This document shows positions 27,427 to 37,496 of a stretch of DNA of 64,000 bases, piece by piece. The number at the start of each line of letters is the position of its first letter. The stretch's first letter is position 1. Below the pieces are notes generated by a model. It made no database searches, was not told the DNA's origin, and worked only from the letters and a program-made list of their open reading frames with translations. The translations under genes and the position numbers were made by a program. This stretch comes from Microbacterium croceum (GTDB lineage: Bacteria; Actinomycetota; Actinomycetes; Actinomycetales; Microbacteriaceae). The DNA is taken from positions 310,001 to 374,000 of the forward strand of contig NZ_JAHWXN010000002.1 in assembly GCF_023091245.1 (NCBI RefSeq), written 5' to 3'.

Positions 27427-28635
27427 TGAACCGTCCGGCACCACCAACGCGACCGCGGTGACCGAGATCCCCTCGCCGCGACCGGGGAAGCCGAGTCCGT
27501 CCGTCGTCGTGGCCGTGATCGAGACGGGGGCTCCCCCGAGCGCCGCGGACAGCGCCTCTTCCGCCTCGGCCCGCCGTGCGCTGAACCGTGGACGGTTGCC
27601 CTGGAACTGCGCCGACACGTTGCCGATCGCGAAGCCCGCCTCCGAGAGCAGCTGCCGGGTTCGCGCGAGGAACACCGCGGCGTGAGCCCCCGCGTACTCC
27701 GGATGCGCGGTGCCGAAGTGCTGTCCGATGTCGCCGAGTCCGGCGGCGCCGAGCAGGGCATCCACGATCGCGTGCGCAACGGCATCACCGTCGGAATGGC
27801 CGGAGAGCGCCGGCTCCCCCGGCCATTCGAGTCCGGCCAACCAGAGATCCCCCTCGCCACCGAACGCGTGCACGTCGGTGCCGATACCGATCAGGGGCAG
27901 GCCGCCTCGCGTGTGAGGAGCTGGAGCGGAATGCACCTCAGCCGCCTCCGCCAGCAGGTGGCGGGCGCGCTCGAGGTCGGAGGGGGTCGTGATCTTGAAC
28001 GCGCGAGCCGAACCGTCGATGTGGCGCACGAGGTGACCGGCGGCGGCGAACAGAGCCGCATCATCGGTGTACTCGACGCGGGATGACAGCGCCGCCGCAT
28101 ACGCCGACTCGAGGAGAGCGCGCGGGAACCCCTGCGGGGTCTGGGCCGCCGCGAGCTCCGACCGGTCCACGGCACCGATCACGGCGTCGCCATCGACGCG
28201 CTTCAGAGTGTCCACCACCGGCAGTGCAGGGATCACGCCCACCTCAGAGGTGACGGCGGCAACGACCGCGTCGATCTGCGCCGGCGGTGTGAGCGCGCGG
28301 GCGGCATCGTGCACCAGGACCGTGGCGATGTCGCCCCACAGCGCCGCGAGCCCCGCCGAGACGGACTGCTGGCGGGTCGATCCGCCGGTCACGACCCGCA
28401 CGAGGTCCACGCGGTCACCGGCCGCCTCGCGCGCCTCGGTCTCGACATCACCCTCGAAGCCGGCAGGGGCCACGACGATCACCTGGGCGGGAGCCGCAGC
28501 GAAGACACCGTCGAGGGCATGGCGCAGGATCGAGCGGCTGTCGATGCCGACGAGGGCCTTGGGCGCTCCGGCATCCAGGCGAGTGCCGGAGCCGGCGGCG
28601 ACGACGATGATCGCGGTGTCCGGAACGGGGAGCAT
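27415..28635 (-). CDS. ispDF: Bifunctional IspD/IspF, MEP isoprenoid pathway
   Basis: A 406-residue fusion. Residues 1-225 form IspD (CTP: MEP cytidylyltransferase) with [10 protein letters not shown] and [10 protein letters not shown]; residues 245-406 form IspF (MECDP synthase) with [28 protein letters not shown] and LGDIGQHF holding the zinc ligands. Fused, they catalyse the third and fifth MEP steps. ATG at 28635 has a GAGGGG site 6 bases upstream; an in-frame GTG two codons earlier abuts that site and is less likely. Confidence 0.93.
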   Translation of the reverse strand: MLPVPDTAIIVVAAGSGTRLDAGAPKALVGIDSRSILRHALDGVFAAAPAQVIVVAPAGFEGDVETEAREAAGDRVDLVRVVTGGSTRQQSVSAGLAALWGDIATVLVHDAARALTPPAQIDAVVAAVTSEVGVIPALPVVDTLKRVDGDAVIGAVDRSELAAAQTPQGFPRALLESAYAAALSSRVEYTDDAALFAAAGHLVRHIDGSARAFKITTPSDLERARHLLAEAAEVHSAPAPHTRGGLPLIGIGTDVHAFGGEGDLWLAGLEWPGEPALSGHSDGDAVAHAIVDALLGAAGLGDIGQHFGTAHPEYAGAHAAVFLARTRQLLSEAGFAIGNVSAQFQGNRPRFSARRAEAEEALSAALGGAPVSITATTTDGLGFPGRGEGISVTAVALVVPDGSRNM

Positions 28636-28689
28636 GGTCACCCCCTCACGCTACCGTCTCACGGGGACGACGCACCGTCTCGCGGGAAC

Positions 28690-28728
28690 GACGAAGGGGC
28701 GGATGCGAGCTGCATCCGCCCCTTCGTC
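28690..28728 (-). terminator. Strong hairpin terminator after carD
   Basis: A perfect 17-bp stem (28690-28706 with 28712-28728) and 5-base loop lie 39 bases past the carD stop on the minus strand. It separates carD from ispDF. Confidence 0.8.
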
Positions 28729-28766
28729 ACGGCCCGTCATTCATCGCGACAGGGCCGCTCACAGAT

Positions 28767-29249
28767 TCAGGAAGCCAGTACCTCGTCGAGCAGAGCGCCC
28801 GCCTTGTCCTCATCGGTCTTCTCAGCGAGCGCGAGCTCGGAGATCAAGATCTGACGAGCCTTCGCCAGCATCCGCTTCTCACCAGCGGAGAGACCGCGGT
28901 CCTGGTCACGGCGCCACAGGTCGCGGACGACCTCGCTGACCTTGATGACATCGCCGGAGGCGAGCTTCTCGAGGTTCGCCTTGTAACGACGGGACCAGTT
29001 GGTGGGCTCCTCGGTGAACGGCGCACGCAGCACCTCGAACACATGGTCGAGGCCCTCCTTGCCGATCACGTCGCGCACGCCGACCAGGTCGACATTCTCC
29101 GCGGGCACCTCGATGATCAGATCACCCTGGGTGACGTTGAGCTTCAGGTACTTCTTCGCCTCACCCTTGATGATGCGCTCCTTGACCTCGATGATGGTCG
29201 CAGCGCCATGGTGGGGATAGACGACTGTTTCGCCAACCTCAAAAAGCAT
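28767..29249 (-). CDS. carD: CarD family RNA polymerase-binding transcription factor
   Basis: A 160-residue protein that in mycobacteria stabilises open complexes, notably at rRNA promoters. The N-terminal Tudor-like RNA-polymerase interaction domain begins [19 protein letters not shown]; the C-terminal helical DNA-binding domain includes [13 protein letters not shown] with the conserved Trp, and [25 protein letters not shown] 29249 has AAAGGA nine bases before it; an upstream 14-residue extension is not conserved-looking. It lies upstream of ispDF, a common actinobacterial neighbourhood. Confidence 0.93.
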   Translation of the reverse strand: MLFEVGETVVYPHHGAATIIEVKERIIKGEAKKYLKLNVTQGDLIIEVPAENVDLVGVRDVIGKEGLDHVFEVLRAPFTEEPTNWSRRYKANLEKLASGDVIKVSEVVRDLWRRDQDRGLSAGEKRMLAKARQILISELALAEKTDEDKAGALLDEVLAS

Positions 29250-29384
29250 AAAAACGTGTCCTTTCGGCAACCTCAAGGATACCACAGGCAAGATGCGCTA
29301 AGGTTCGCGCCCCCACGTCTCCGATACGCCTGGCGCATACCCGTAGAATGGATGCGGACACCCCGTCGGACCTCAGGAGGACCC

Positions 29385-29855
29385 GTGAAATCGCGCCTTG
29401 TTGCGTCTGCCGCCATCAGCGCCCTCGTTCTTCTCGGCGCGACCGGCTGCACGTTCATCACGCCGCAGTCGACGAAGATCGAATACTCCGGCTCTGACGG
29501 CGTGAACATCTCCGACGAAGACGGTCCCCTCGCAGTGCGCAACGCATTCATCGTCGCGAACGAAGACGGCTCCGTCGGCAACTTCATCGCCGCGGTCGTC
29601 AACCCCACAGAAGAACGGGCGACACTGACGATCAGCGTCGCGGGCAACGACTTCACCGAGACGGTCCCCGCCGGTGACCGCGTGAGCTTCGGCGCAGACG
29701 CCGAACCGCTGCGCATCGTCGGCCTGAACGCGAAGCCCGGCTCCACGATCGAGATGCACTTCCAGTCGGGCGACTCCATCGGGGTCAAGACGCAGGTGCC
29801 CGTGCTCGACGGCTCGCTGCCGTACTACGCCGATCTCGTTCCTTCCGACGACTGA
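29385..29855 (+). CDS. Small secreted lipoprotein
   Basis: A 156-residue lipoprotein: signal peptide with lipobox LLGATGC near residue 22, then a beta-rich domain (NAFIVANEDGSVGNFIAAVV, TLTISVAGNDF) resembling a copper-chaperone/PCu(A)C-like or DUF461-type immunoglobulin fold. No metal-ligand motif is clear. GTG 29385 follows CAGGAGG; a candidate -10, TAGAAT, is at 29344-29349. It is divergent from carD. Function unknown. Confidence 0.78.
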   Translation: MKSRLVASAAISALVLLGATGCTFITPQSTKIEYSGSDGVNISDEDGPLAVRNAFIVANEDGSVGNFIAAVVNPTEERATLTISVAGNDFTETVPAGDRVSFGADAEPLRIVGLNAKPGSTIEMHFQSGDSIGVKTQVPVLDGSLPYYADLVPSDD

Positions 29856-29871
29856 TCCGCACCACGACCAC

Positions 29872-29920
29872 CGATGGCTGAGGCCGGGCATCCCCTGGGG
29901 GTGCCCGGCCTCAGCCATCG
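29872..29920. terminator. Bidirectional hairpin terminator
   Basis: A perfect 19-bp stem (29872-29890 with 29902-29920) lies between the convergent lipoprotein and regX3 genes, with an 11-base loop. Confidence 0.82.
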
Positions 29921-29932
29921 GCGCGTCAGCGC

Positions 29933-30612
<680 letters not shown>

Positions 30613-30616
<4 letters not shown>

Positions 30617-31857
30617 GCTTTCTCTCCGTTTCGCACGCGTGCACCCGCGGACTTGTCCGCCTTGCGCGCGCGTTTCTTCTTGCGCTTCTTGCCCGTGTCT
30701 TCGATCACGGGGGCGTCGATCTGCGGGAGGCGGACCGTGAACGTGGAGCCGCGTCCGGGCCGCGACCACAGCCGCACCTCGCCGCCGTGACGTTGGGTGG
30801 CGTGCTTGACGATCGAGAGGCCGAGTCCCGTGCCGCCGGTGCGGCGGGAGCGTGCCTCATCTGCCCGGTAGAACCGTTCGAAGATGCGCTCGCGGTCGGC
30901 CTCGGAGATCCCGATGCCCTGATCGGAGACCGCGATCTCGACCACGCCGCCATCCGCCTTCACTCCGACTCCGACGCGGGACCCCCGCGGGGAGTACACG
31001 ATCGCATTGGCCACGAGGTTGCCGATCGCTTCGATCAGGATCTGCGCGTCGCCGCGCACCCAGGCACCGCGGTCGCCTCCACGCGTGAGATCGACGCCGG
31101 CGGAATCGGCCTGCACGACGTGGGCTTCGATGGATGCCGCGATCACTTCGTCGATGGACACGGGGTCGACGTCGGTGAGGCCGTCATCGGCCTGGAGGCG
31201 CGACAGGCTCATGATGCGTCCGGTGAGCTGGCCGAGACGCCCCGCCTCTGCGGAGATGCGGGCGGCGAAGATCCGCACCTGGGCGGGGTCGTCCGCGGCG
31301 GATTCGATGGCCTCGGCGAGCAGGCTCACCGCTCCGACCGGCGTCTTGAGCTCGTGGCTCGTGTTCGCCACGAAGTCGCGGCGCATCTGATCGAGGCGCT
31401 CCTGCTCGGTGATGTCGCGGATGATGACGAGCGCCATCCGTGCACCGATCACACTCGCCCGCGCCGAGACGAGGCGAGGGTCGAGGCTGAGCCCGCCGCG
31501 CGTGATGCGCAGCGTCTCCGTCTTCGTACCGCCCACGGCCCTGACGCTGCGCACGAGCTGCCGCAGCTCGGGATTATCGAGCGTCGCCCCGACCTCGATG
31601 CCGAAACGCGCAGCCGCGTGCGATCCGGCCAGGACCAGCCCGGAGGAGTCGACGACGCAGGCGGCATCGTCCATGCTGTCGAGCACGTCGGTCATCCCGT
31701 CCGGCACGGTGGTCGACGTCTCCAGTTCGACCTTCGCCCTTGCCCGGTACGCCCACACGATCAGGAGCGAGAACCCTACTCCGATCAGCACGCCCACGGC
31801 GAGTGCGATCAGCGCGATCTGCGGCAGGGTCATGACACCAGCGTAGAGTGCGTTCAC
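30613..31857 (-). CDS. senX3: Phosphate sensor histidine kinase SenX3
   Basis: A 414-residue kinase. One or two N-terminal helices are followed by a PAS-like region (residues 70-150), HisKA motif RRDFVANTSHELKTPVGA and HATPase boxes NLVANAIVYSP, VSDQGIGIS and GGTGLGLSIVKH. The basic C-terminal tail (GKKRKKKRARKADK) is unusual. GTG at 31857 has GGAG five bases upstream and is preferred; ATG at 31833 is an alternative lacking a ribosome site. Divergent from phoU, as in mycobacteria. Confidence 0.9.
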
Positions 31858-31905
31858 CTGCACTCCGGCGGGTTTCCCCGCCCCTGCGGCAAGGAGAGAA
31901 GTACT

Positions 31906-31949
31906 ATTCACGTGCTGGGCACCGTTCGTTAACCTTCGGGGCACACAAT
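31906..31949 (+). promoter_or_regulatory. PHO-box-like array between senX3 and phoU
   Basis: Four heptamers sit exactly 11 bp apart: ATTCACG (31906), GGGCACC (31917), GTTAACC (31928) and GGGCACA (31939). The actinobacterial PHO box consists of GTTCACC-like heptamers at 11-bp spacing. A candidate phoU -10, CACAAT, overlaps the end (31944-31949). It fits autoregulation by RegX3. Confidence 0.55.
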
Positions 31950-32051
31950 CGCATCGGGCCTGTGCGGGAGTGCAGAGCTGCTCTCGTGCGGACGACCCGC
32001 CGTCTCGCGCTGACACACAGTCGAGATTCGAATGAAAGGTTGCGCCCCAAC

Positions 32052-32750
32052 ATGCGCGAAGTCTTCCACCAGTCCCTCGAGGACCTGCAGAACCGCCTCG
32101 TGGAGATCGCCGACCTCGTCACGGTCTCGATCGACAAGGCCACCCGCGCCTTCGCCACGAGCGACGTCGCGCTGGCCGAAGAGGTGATCGCCGACGACGC
32201 GAAGATCGATGAGCTGGCTGTCGCGCTCGACGAGCAGGCGATCGAGATCCTCGCGCGACAGCAGCCGGTTGCGCGCGACCTGCGCATCGTCGTCAGCGCG
32301 CTGCGGGTGAGCGCTTCCCTCGAGCGCATGGGCGACATGTCCGAGCACATCGCGCAGCTCGCACGTCTCCGCTTCCCCGAGCGCGCCATCCCGAAGGGGC
32401 TCAAGAGCACGTTCAAGCGCATGGGCGAGCTGGACGTCGAGATCGCCCGGACCCTCAGCGAGCTGCTGCGCACGCAGGATCTGCGCCTGGCGGATGCCAT
32501 CCGCAACTCCGATGACGATGTCGACGAGCTCCACGTGAACGTCTTCGACAAGGTGCTCAGCGACAACTGGAAGGGCGAAGCGACCGCGACCGTCGACGCG
32601 ACCCTGGCCAGCCGCTACCACGAGCGTTTCGCCGACCACGCGGTCGCCGTCGCCAAGAAGGTCGTGTACCTCGCGACAGGCGACTGGCAGGTCGACGAGG
32701 AGGACATCGCCCTCGCCGTCGAGCAGCAGCAGGAGCTCGGGCACGCCTGA
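32052..32750 (+). CDS. phoU: Phosphate signalling protein PhoU
   Basis: A 232-residue all-helical protein with two PhoU repeats, each with the metal-binding E/DxxxD region: VLRVSASLERMGDMSEHIA-like RVSASLERMGDMSEHIAQL in the first, and RYHERFADHAVAVAKKV in the second. PhoU links the Pst transporter with SenX3/RegX3 to repress the response when phosphate is plentiful. ATG 32052 begins the conserved REVFHQSLEDL. It faces senX3 across the PHO-box-like array. Confidence 0.92.
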   Translation: MREVFHQSLEDLQNRLVEIADLVTVSIDKATRAFATSDVALAEEVIADDAKIDELAVALDEQAIEILARQQPVARDLRIVVSALRVSASLERMGDMSEHIAQLARLRFPERAIPKGLKSTFKRMGELDVEIARTLSELLRTQDLRLADAIRNSDDDVDELHVNVFDKVLSDNWKGEATATVDATLASRYHERFADHAVAVAKKVVYLATGDWQVDEEDIALAVEQQQELGHA

Positions 32751-32776
32751 CCCCTCCACTGCCGCTCCCTCTGCGT

Positions 32777-32820
32777 GACGAAGCCCCTCCTGATCCACAC
32801 GGATCGGGAGGGGCTTCGTC
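32777..32820. terminator. Bidirectional hairpin terminator
   Basis: A 20-bp stem with one G-U pair (32777-32796 with 32801-32820) and ACAC loop lies between convergent phoU and gpmA. Confidence 0.82.
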
Positions 32821-32852
32821 TGTGAGCGAGGCTTCGACTGAGCCGACGCCGC

Positions 32853-33602
32853 CTACTTCTTGCCCTGCGCGGCGACCGCGGCGGCACCGGCGGCGGCGGC
32901 CTCGGGGTCGAGGTAGCGGCCGGGGCCGGTGGGCACGTTGTTCTCGTCCAGCTCGTAGACGAGCGGGATGCCGGTGGGGATGTTGAGCTCGGCGATGTCA
33001 TCGTCGCTGATGCCCTCGAGGTGCTTCACGAGGCCGCGCAGCGAGTTGCCGTGTGCGGTGACGAGCACGGTCTTGCCGGCTTCGAGGTCGGGCACGATCG
33101 CGCTGTCCCAGTAGGGCAGGAGACGGTCGATGACCAGCTTGAGCGACTCGGTGCGGGGCACCTCGCCGTCGATGTCGGCGTACCGGACGTCGTGGACCTG
33201 GCTGAACTCGCTGTCGTCGTCGAGCACGGGCGGCGGCACGTCGAACGAGCGGCGCCACAGCTGGAACTGCTCCGGGCCGAACTCCTCGAGCGTCTGCGCC
33301 TTGTCCTTGCCCTGCAGGGCGCCGTAGTGGCGCTCGTTCAGACGCCAGGAGCGCGTCACGGGGATCCACAGGCGGTCGGCCGCGTCGAGCGCGATGTTGG
33401 CGGTCTGGATGGCGCGGCTGAGCAGCGAGGTGTGCAGCACGTCGGGCAGGATGCCGGCCTCGGCCAGCAGCTCGCCGCCACGGCGGGCCTCGTTCCTGCC
33501 CTGCTCGTTGAGGCGGACATCCACCCAACCGGTGAAGAGGTTCAGTTCGTTCCACTCGCTCCGGCCGTGGCGGAGCAGGATGAGGGTGCGCGTCGCAGTC
33601 AT
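32853..33602 (-). CDS. gpmA: Phosphoglycerate mutase, 2,3-BPG dependent
   Basis: A 249-residue glycolytic enzyme interconverting 3- and 2-phosphoglycerate. [18 protein letters not shown] carries the phospho-accepting His near 12; [14 protein letters not shown] and [17 protein letters not shown] hold the other active-site residues. An Ala-rich C-terminal tail is an actinobacterial feature. It converges on phoU and stands alone. Confidence 0.93.
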   Translation of the reverse strand: MTATRTLILLRHGRSEWNELNLFTGWVDVRLNEQGRNEARRGGELLAEAGILPDVLHTSLLSRAIQTANIALDAADRLWIPVTRSWRLNERHYGALQGKDKAQTLEEFGPEQFQLWRRSFDVPPPVLDDDSEFSQVHDVRYADIDGEVPRTESLKLVIDRLLPYWDSAIVPDLEAGKTVLVTAHGNSLRGLVKHLEGISDDDIAELNIPTGIPLVYELDENNVPTGPGRYLDPEAAAAGAAAVAAQGKK

Positions 33603-33659
33603 GCCGCCAGTTTATCCGTGGCGGTCCCGCGCTCGCTCGCGTGCTGGAAGGATTGACGC

Positions 33660-34484
33660 ATGGCGTCATCTCCCCTGGGTCGTCCGACGCGCGGCACGAC
33701 CGGGACCAACCGGCTGCGGCGCAATGATCGGTGGATCGCCGCGAGCGAGGCGTTCCGGCGCGCCACCGACCCGCTGGTGATCGACCTCGGCTACGGCGCG
33801 AGCGGTGTCACGGCGTTCGAGCTCGCGACCAGGCTGCGCGCCGTCCGGCCGGACGCCGAGGTGCGCGGCCTCGAGATCGACCCTGTCCGCGTCGCCACGG
33901 CCACCGCGCAGCTGGAGGAGGTGCGCGCCGGCCGCACTCCGTTCGCTTCCGACCTGCCCGTCTCGTTCGCACGCGGCGGGTTCGAGGTGCCGCTGCCGGC
34001 CGGTCGCCGCGCCGCCGTCATCCGCGCCATGAACGTGCTGCGCCAATACGACGAGGCGGATGTGGCCGACGCCTGGCAGACGGTCGCCGCACGTCTGGCA
34101 CCGGGCGGCCTCCTCATCGAAGGCACCTGCGACGAGATCGGGCGCGTCTCCACCTGGATCGATGTGCGGACGGACGGCACCCCGGTGCGGTTCACGCTCT
34201 CGCTGCGGCTCGCCGAGCTCGAGCAGCCGAGCATCGTCGCCGAGCGCCTGCCGAAGGCACTGATCCATCGCAACGTCGCCGGAGAGCGCATCCATGCGCT
34301 GCTCGTCGATCTCGACCGCGAGTGGGATCGGGCGGCGTCGCTGTCGACGTTCGGGGCGACGCAGCGGTTCCTCGCCGCGGTGACGGCGCTGCGAGCACAG
34401 GGCTGGCCGATCCTCGGCGGTCGCACACGCTGGCGTCTGGGCGAGCTCACGCTGCCGTGGGATGCAGTGGCGCCTCTGCGCTGA
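33660..34484 (+). CDS. Class I SAM-dependent methyltransferase-like protein
   Basis: A 274-residue protein with a Rossmann core. VIDLGYGASGVTAFELATRL is motif I; RGLEIDPVRVATATAQ follows with the acidic residue that binds the ribose. AVIRAMNVLRQYDEADV and LAPGGLLIEGTCDE are post-motifs. ATG 33660 has GGAAGGA seven bases upstream. The target is unknown; in actinobacteria this protein is usually found next to ygfZ and gpm, as here. Confidence 0.78.
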   Translation: MASSPLGRPTRGTTGTNRLRRNDRWIAASEAFRRATDPLVIDLGYGASGVTAFELATRLRAVRPDAEVRGLEIDPVRVATATAQLEEVRAGRTPFASDLPVSFARGGFEVPLPAGRRAAVIRAMNVLRQYDEADVADAWQTVAARLAPGGLLIEGTCDEIGRVSTWIDVRTDGTPVRFTLSLRLAELEQPSIVAERLPKALIHRNVAGERIHALLVDLDREWDRAASLSTFGATQRFLAAVTALRAQGWPILGGRTRWRLGELTLPWDAVAPLR

Positions 34485-34499
34485 CAGGGGCGGAACCGC

Positions 34500-35630
34500 T
34501 CAGCGACCGCCGGTCGTGGTGCGGGGGTCCGGTGCCGCCGGACGACGCGAGAGTCGGGTGAGCCGAGGGATGTCGGCGGTGGCACCGGCATCCGCCGGCA
34601 CGATGACCTGCTGGGCCGCCGCGATGTCGATGCCGTCGGCCCGCACCGTGAGGTCACCCACCGGTGTCCGACGCGACAGGATCGCGAGCGCGATCGGACC
34701 GTCCTCGTGGTGCCGCGCGGCAGACGTGATGTGCCCGACCTCGTCGTCGCCGGCGAACACGGGCGACCCGGCCGGAGGCAGCACCGCATCACTGCCGTCG
34801 AGCTGCAGCGCGGCGAGCCGGCGGGGCGGATGGCCGAGGTTGTGCACCTTCGCGACGGTCTCCTGGCCGCGGTAGCAGCCCTTGTTCAGATGCACGGCGC
34901 TGCGGAGCCAGTCAGACTCGTGCGGCAGCGACCTCTCATCGACCTCGGCAGCCCACCGCGGACGCCAGGCGGCGATGCGCAGCGCTTCGGCCGCGAGCAG
35001 TCCGGCTGCCGCCTCCGGATCGAGCGAGTCCGCGAGCGTCGACGCCTCAGCGTTCGTGAGGATGCCGACACGCCAGGCGAGCGCCGCGCCCGGATGTTCG
35101 GAGATCTCGGCGTACTGGTGACCGCCCGCCGTGACGTGCTGCCACGGATCCGCCCAGACGAGCGGCGTCCCGTTCGTCGCGAGCGCGGCCGCCACGACCG
35201 TCGCCGCGGCCGAGGCGCCGTCGACGAATCCGACCAGCGTCAGGTCGGTGCGACGTTCGACCGTCGCCTGCGTGCGGAACTTCATCCGCGTCAACCACGA
35301 GGCCAGGGCATCGGCATCACCCGCGTCGGCGATCAGCCAGGTCGAGGATCCGTCATCCATCACTCCGGCGGCGTGCTCCACGCGGCCCTGCGGATCGAGC
35401 ACCAGGAGCTCGGTGCTCTCGCCGGGGGCGAGACGCCCCACCGCCTGCGAGGTGATGGAGTCGAGCCAGCTCAACCGCTCCGGGCCGGCGACCTCGATCA
35501 CGGCACGGTCGTCGAGGGGCGCGATGGCGGTGCCGGCAGCGAGACAGCGCTGCTCGCGGAACGGATCTCCGAAGTGGGCGATGCCCGCGTCGTCGGAGAC
35601 GGCACCGGGAATGCCGGAGAAGGCGCTCAT
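34500..35630 (-). CDS. ygfZ: Folate-binding Fe-S cluster assembly protein YgfZ
   Basis: A 376-residue GcvT-fold protein. The signature LNKGCYRGQETVAKV (near residue 245-260) matches the K-G-C-Y-x-G-Q-E motif of YgfZ/COG0354, which binds tetrahydrofolate and aids assembly or repair of Fe-S proteins. The reading frame extends upstream through the next gene, but ATG 35630 begins the folded domain and lies 1 base from that gene's stop. Operon with the FABP-like protein. Confidence 0.9.
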   Translation of the reverse strand: MSAFSGIPGAVSDDAGIAHFGDPFREQRCLAAGTAIAPLDDRAVIEVAGPERLSWLDSITSQAVGRLAPGESTELLVLDPQGRVEHAAGVMDDGSSTWLIADAGDADALASWLTRMKFRTQATVERRTDLTLVGFVDGASAAATVVAAALATNGTPLVWADPWQHVTAGGHQYAEISEHPGAALAWRVGILTNAEASTLADSLDPEAAAGLLAAEALRIAAWRPRWAAEVDERSLPHESDWLRSAVHLNKGCYRGQETVAKVHNLGHPPRRLAALQLDGSDAVLPPAGSPVFAGDDEVGHITSAARHHEDGPIALAILSRRTPVGDLTVRADGIDIAAAQQVIVPADAGATADIPRLTRLSRRPAAPDPRTTTGGR

Positions 35631-35631
35631 G

Positions 35632-36234
35632 TCAGACCTTCGCCAGGCGCGCGGACGCGTGCGAGCGCAGCGGAGTCCCCAGGGCGGCGATGTCCCACGC
35701 CCACAGCAGGTGACCGTCGACGAGACCGTAGATCCGGGTGGCGGCACCGTAGTCCTTGCCGCCGGCACCGCGGACGATCGCATCGGAAGCCATGTCGATG
35801 CGCGGCCCCTTGATCTCGCCCAGGTACAGCTCCAGCATTCCGTCGGAATGCGCGAGCGAGACCTCGATGGGGAAGGCGCCGTTGTCGCCACGCAGCTCTT
35901 CTACGTCGTCGACCGTGCGCGGAGCAGCCACGGCCTGCGGCGGAAGCAGCGCCGGGCCCGCGTCGGCGTCACCGGCAGGACGAGAGAGACGCCAGAAGCC
36001 GATCTCGGAGACCAGCGGGAGCGACTGCTCCCCGTCTTCACCGAGAAGCGTGGCGGTGCTGGAGTAGTTCAGGAACGGCCCGCCGTCATGGCTGAAGCTC
36101 ACGCGATGCGCGAACTCCCCCTGCAATCGCTCGTCACCGACGGGGAAGTCGATGACACCCGTGCCCTCCCACACGCCGATCAGCCACGAGAGCGGGGCAA
36201 GGTCTGCGGGGAGGTCGGTCGGCAGTTCGAGCAC
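35632..36234 (-). CDS. FABP-like/nitrobindin-type heme-binding protein
   Basis: A 200-residue beta-barrel protein. The N-terminus PLSWLIGVWEGTGVIDFP carries the GxWxGxG motif of the nitrobindin/THAP4-like family (DUF1794), whose members bind heme b and react with NO or peroxynitrite. The best start is GTG at 36234; no good ATG exists. It overlaps no gene, lying 7 bases after a 37-residue membrane protein and 1 base before ygfZ. Confidence 0.82.
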   Translation of the reverse strand: MLELPTDLPADLAPLSWLIGVWEGTGVIDFPVGDERLQGEFAHRVSFSHDGGPFLNYSSTATLLGEDGEQSLPLVSEIGFWRLSRPAGDADAGPALLPPQAVAAPRTVDDVEELRGDNGAFPIEVSLAHSDGMLELYLGEIKGPRIDMASDAIVRGAGGKDYGAATRIYGLVDGHLLWAWDIAALGTPLRSHASARLAKV

Positions 36235-36241
36235 GATGCGA

Positions 36242-36355
36242 TCAGCGCTGGCCGCGGAAGAGGTTGCGCAGAACCACGGCGGACACGAAGACGATCGCGA
36301 GGCTCGCCAGGCCCAACAGGCCGATGAAGAAGAATTCGAGCGCGATGAGGTCCAT
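36242..36355 (-). CDS. 37-residue single-pass membrane protein
   Basis: A tiny protein missed by length filters: MDLIALEFFFIGLLGLAS starts it, a hydrophobic helix covers residues 4-29, and it ends RNLFRGQR, giving an Nout/Cin positive-inside topology. ATG 36355 has a strong GGAGG eight bases upstream. It heads a minus-strand run with the FABP-like and ygfZ genes, so a role near them is possible. No family is known to me. Confidence 0.65.
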   Translation of the reverse strand: MDLIALEFFFIGLLGLASLAIVFVSAVVLRNLFRGQR

Positions 36356-36405
36356 GGCCTCCACATTACCGCTCTCCGGCGACGATGTCAGCGGAGCGGC
36401 GGAGG

Positions 36406-36696
36406 TCACGCGGGGATCAGCGCCGCGATCCCGAACCCGACGGAGATCAAGCCCATCAGGATCAGCGCCCCGGTGACGCTGCCGGCGACCCGGAAGATGA
36501 ACCCCTGGGTGCGTCCGTACCAGAGCTGCACGGCGAACGAGAGGAGCACGACTCCTCCGAACGCGACAAGCATCCAGGGGACGCGCCACTCCTCCGAGAC
36601 GAAGATCCCGACCGCGACGGCAGCGAGGAAGGCCGCGATCCACACCCCGACCACGCCGATGAGCGCGTTACGCGGTGCGAGAGCTGGTTCCGACAT
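36406..36696 (-). CDS. Small three-helix membrane protein
   Basis: A 96-residue protein with helices at about 13-33, 38-58 and 70-90 and no other recognisable motif. ATG 36696 (SEPALAPRN) is preferred over one 18 bases upstream. It is probably the first gene of the run leading to ygfZ. I do not recognise the family. Confidence 0.65.
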   Translation of the reverse strand: MSEPALAPRNALIGVVGVWIAAFLAAVAVGIFVSEEWRVPWMLVAFGGVVLLSFAVQLWYGRTQGFIFRVAGSVTGALILMGLISVGFGIAALIPA

Positions 36697-36703
36697 GACT
36701 CCA

Positions 36704-36730
36704 TTGTTGCGCATCCGCTCCCGGTATCAT
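36704..36730 (+). promoter_or_regulatory. Candidate promoter of the glnR-like gene
   Basis: TTGTTG (36704-36709) and TATCAT (36725-36730) are 15 bp apart and point to the gene starting at 36770. The spacing is slightly short for sigma-A. Confidence 0.35.
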
Positions 36731-36769
36731 GGCGGCACGGCGTCAACCCGGTGCCGGTGAGGAGTGCGT

Positions 36770-37453
36770 GTGGCCCAGGTCCTGGTTCTGACGAACGCTC
36801 CCGCATCAGAGCAGGTGCTCCCTGCGCTCGAGCTGCTCAGCCACCGCGTGCGCCAGATCCCGGCCGAACCGTCGCAGCTGGTGAGCGCTCCGGAGTACGA
36901 CCTCGTGATCGTCGACGGTCGACACGATCTGGTCGGGGCGAAGTCGCTGTGCCGCCTGCTGCGTGTCGCCGGACAGGACGCTCCGCTGCTGCTCGTCGTG
37001 ACCGAGGGCGGGATGAGCGCGCTCTCCGGAGACTGGGAGATCGACGACGTCCTCCTCTCCACCGCGGGGCCCGCCGAGACCGATGCCCGCGTCCGCCTGG
37101 CTCTCGCCCGGCGCGACGATGTCGCGGAGCCGACCCGTGTGCAGGCCTCCGGCGTCACGATCGACGAGCAGTCCTACTCCGCGAAGCTACGCGGCAAGCC
37201 GCTCGACCTCACCTACAAGGAGTTCCAGCTTCTGCACTTCCTCGCCACGCACCCCTCGCGCGTCTTCACCCGCGAACAGCTGCTCAGCGAGGTGTGGGGC
37301 TACGACTACTTCGGCGGCACGAGGACGGTCGACGTGCACGTGCGACGGCTGCGGGCGAAGCTCGGCGACCAGGAGCAGATCATCGGCACCGTGCGCAACG
37401 TGGGCTACCGCTTCAACGTGTACGACGAGGATTCGGTCGCCGCTGCGGGGTAA
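36770..37453 (+). CDS. glnR: GlnR-like nitrogen response regulator (OmpR family, atypical receiver)
   Basis: A 227-residue regulator. The receiver is degenerate: the phosphoacceptor-like Asp is kept in [20 protein letters not shown], but the acidic pocket at the N-terminus is missing ([10 protein letters not shown]). Long matches to actinobacterial GlnR are visible: [21 protein letters not shown] and [19 protein letters not shown]. The C-terminal winged helix shows [19 protein letters not shown]. Such regulators act without phosphorylation. GTG 36770 has a GGAG five bases upstream. It lies close to ppk and pst, as in mycobacteria. Confidence 0.82.
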   Translation: MAQVLVLTNAPASEQVLPALELLSHRVRQIPAEPSQLVSAPEYDLVIVDGRHDLVGAKSLCRLLRVAGQDAPLLLVVTEGGMSALSGDWEIDDVLLSTAGPAETDARVRLALARRDDVAEPTRVQASGVTIDEQSYSAKLRGKPLDLTYKEFQLLHFLATHPSRVFTREQLLSEVWGYDYFGGTRTVDVHVRRLRAKLGDQEQIIGTVRNVGYRFNVYDEDSVAAAG

Positions 37454-37496
37454 CGGAACGGCTCCGTTCACGCGCGCGTCACTTCGCGGTGATTAG

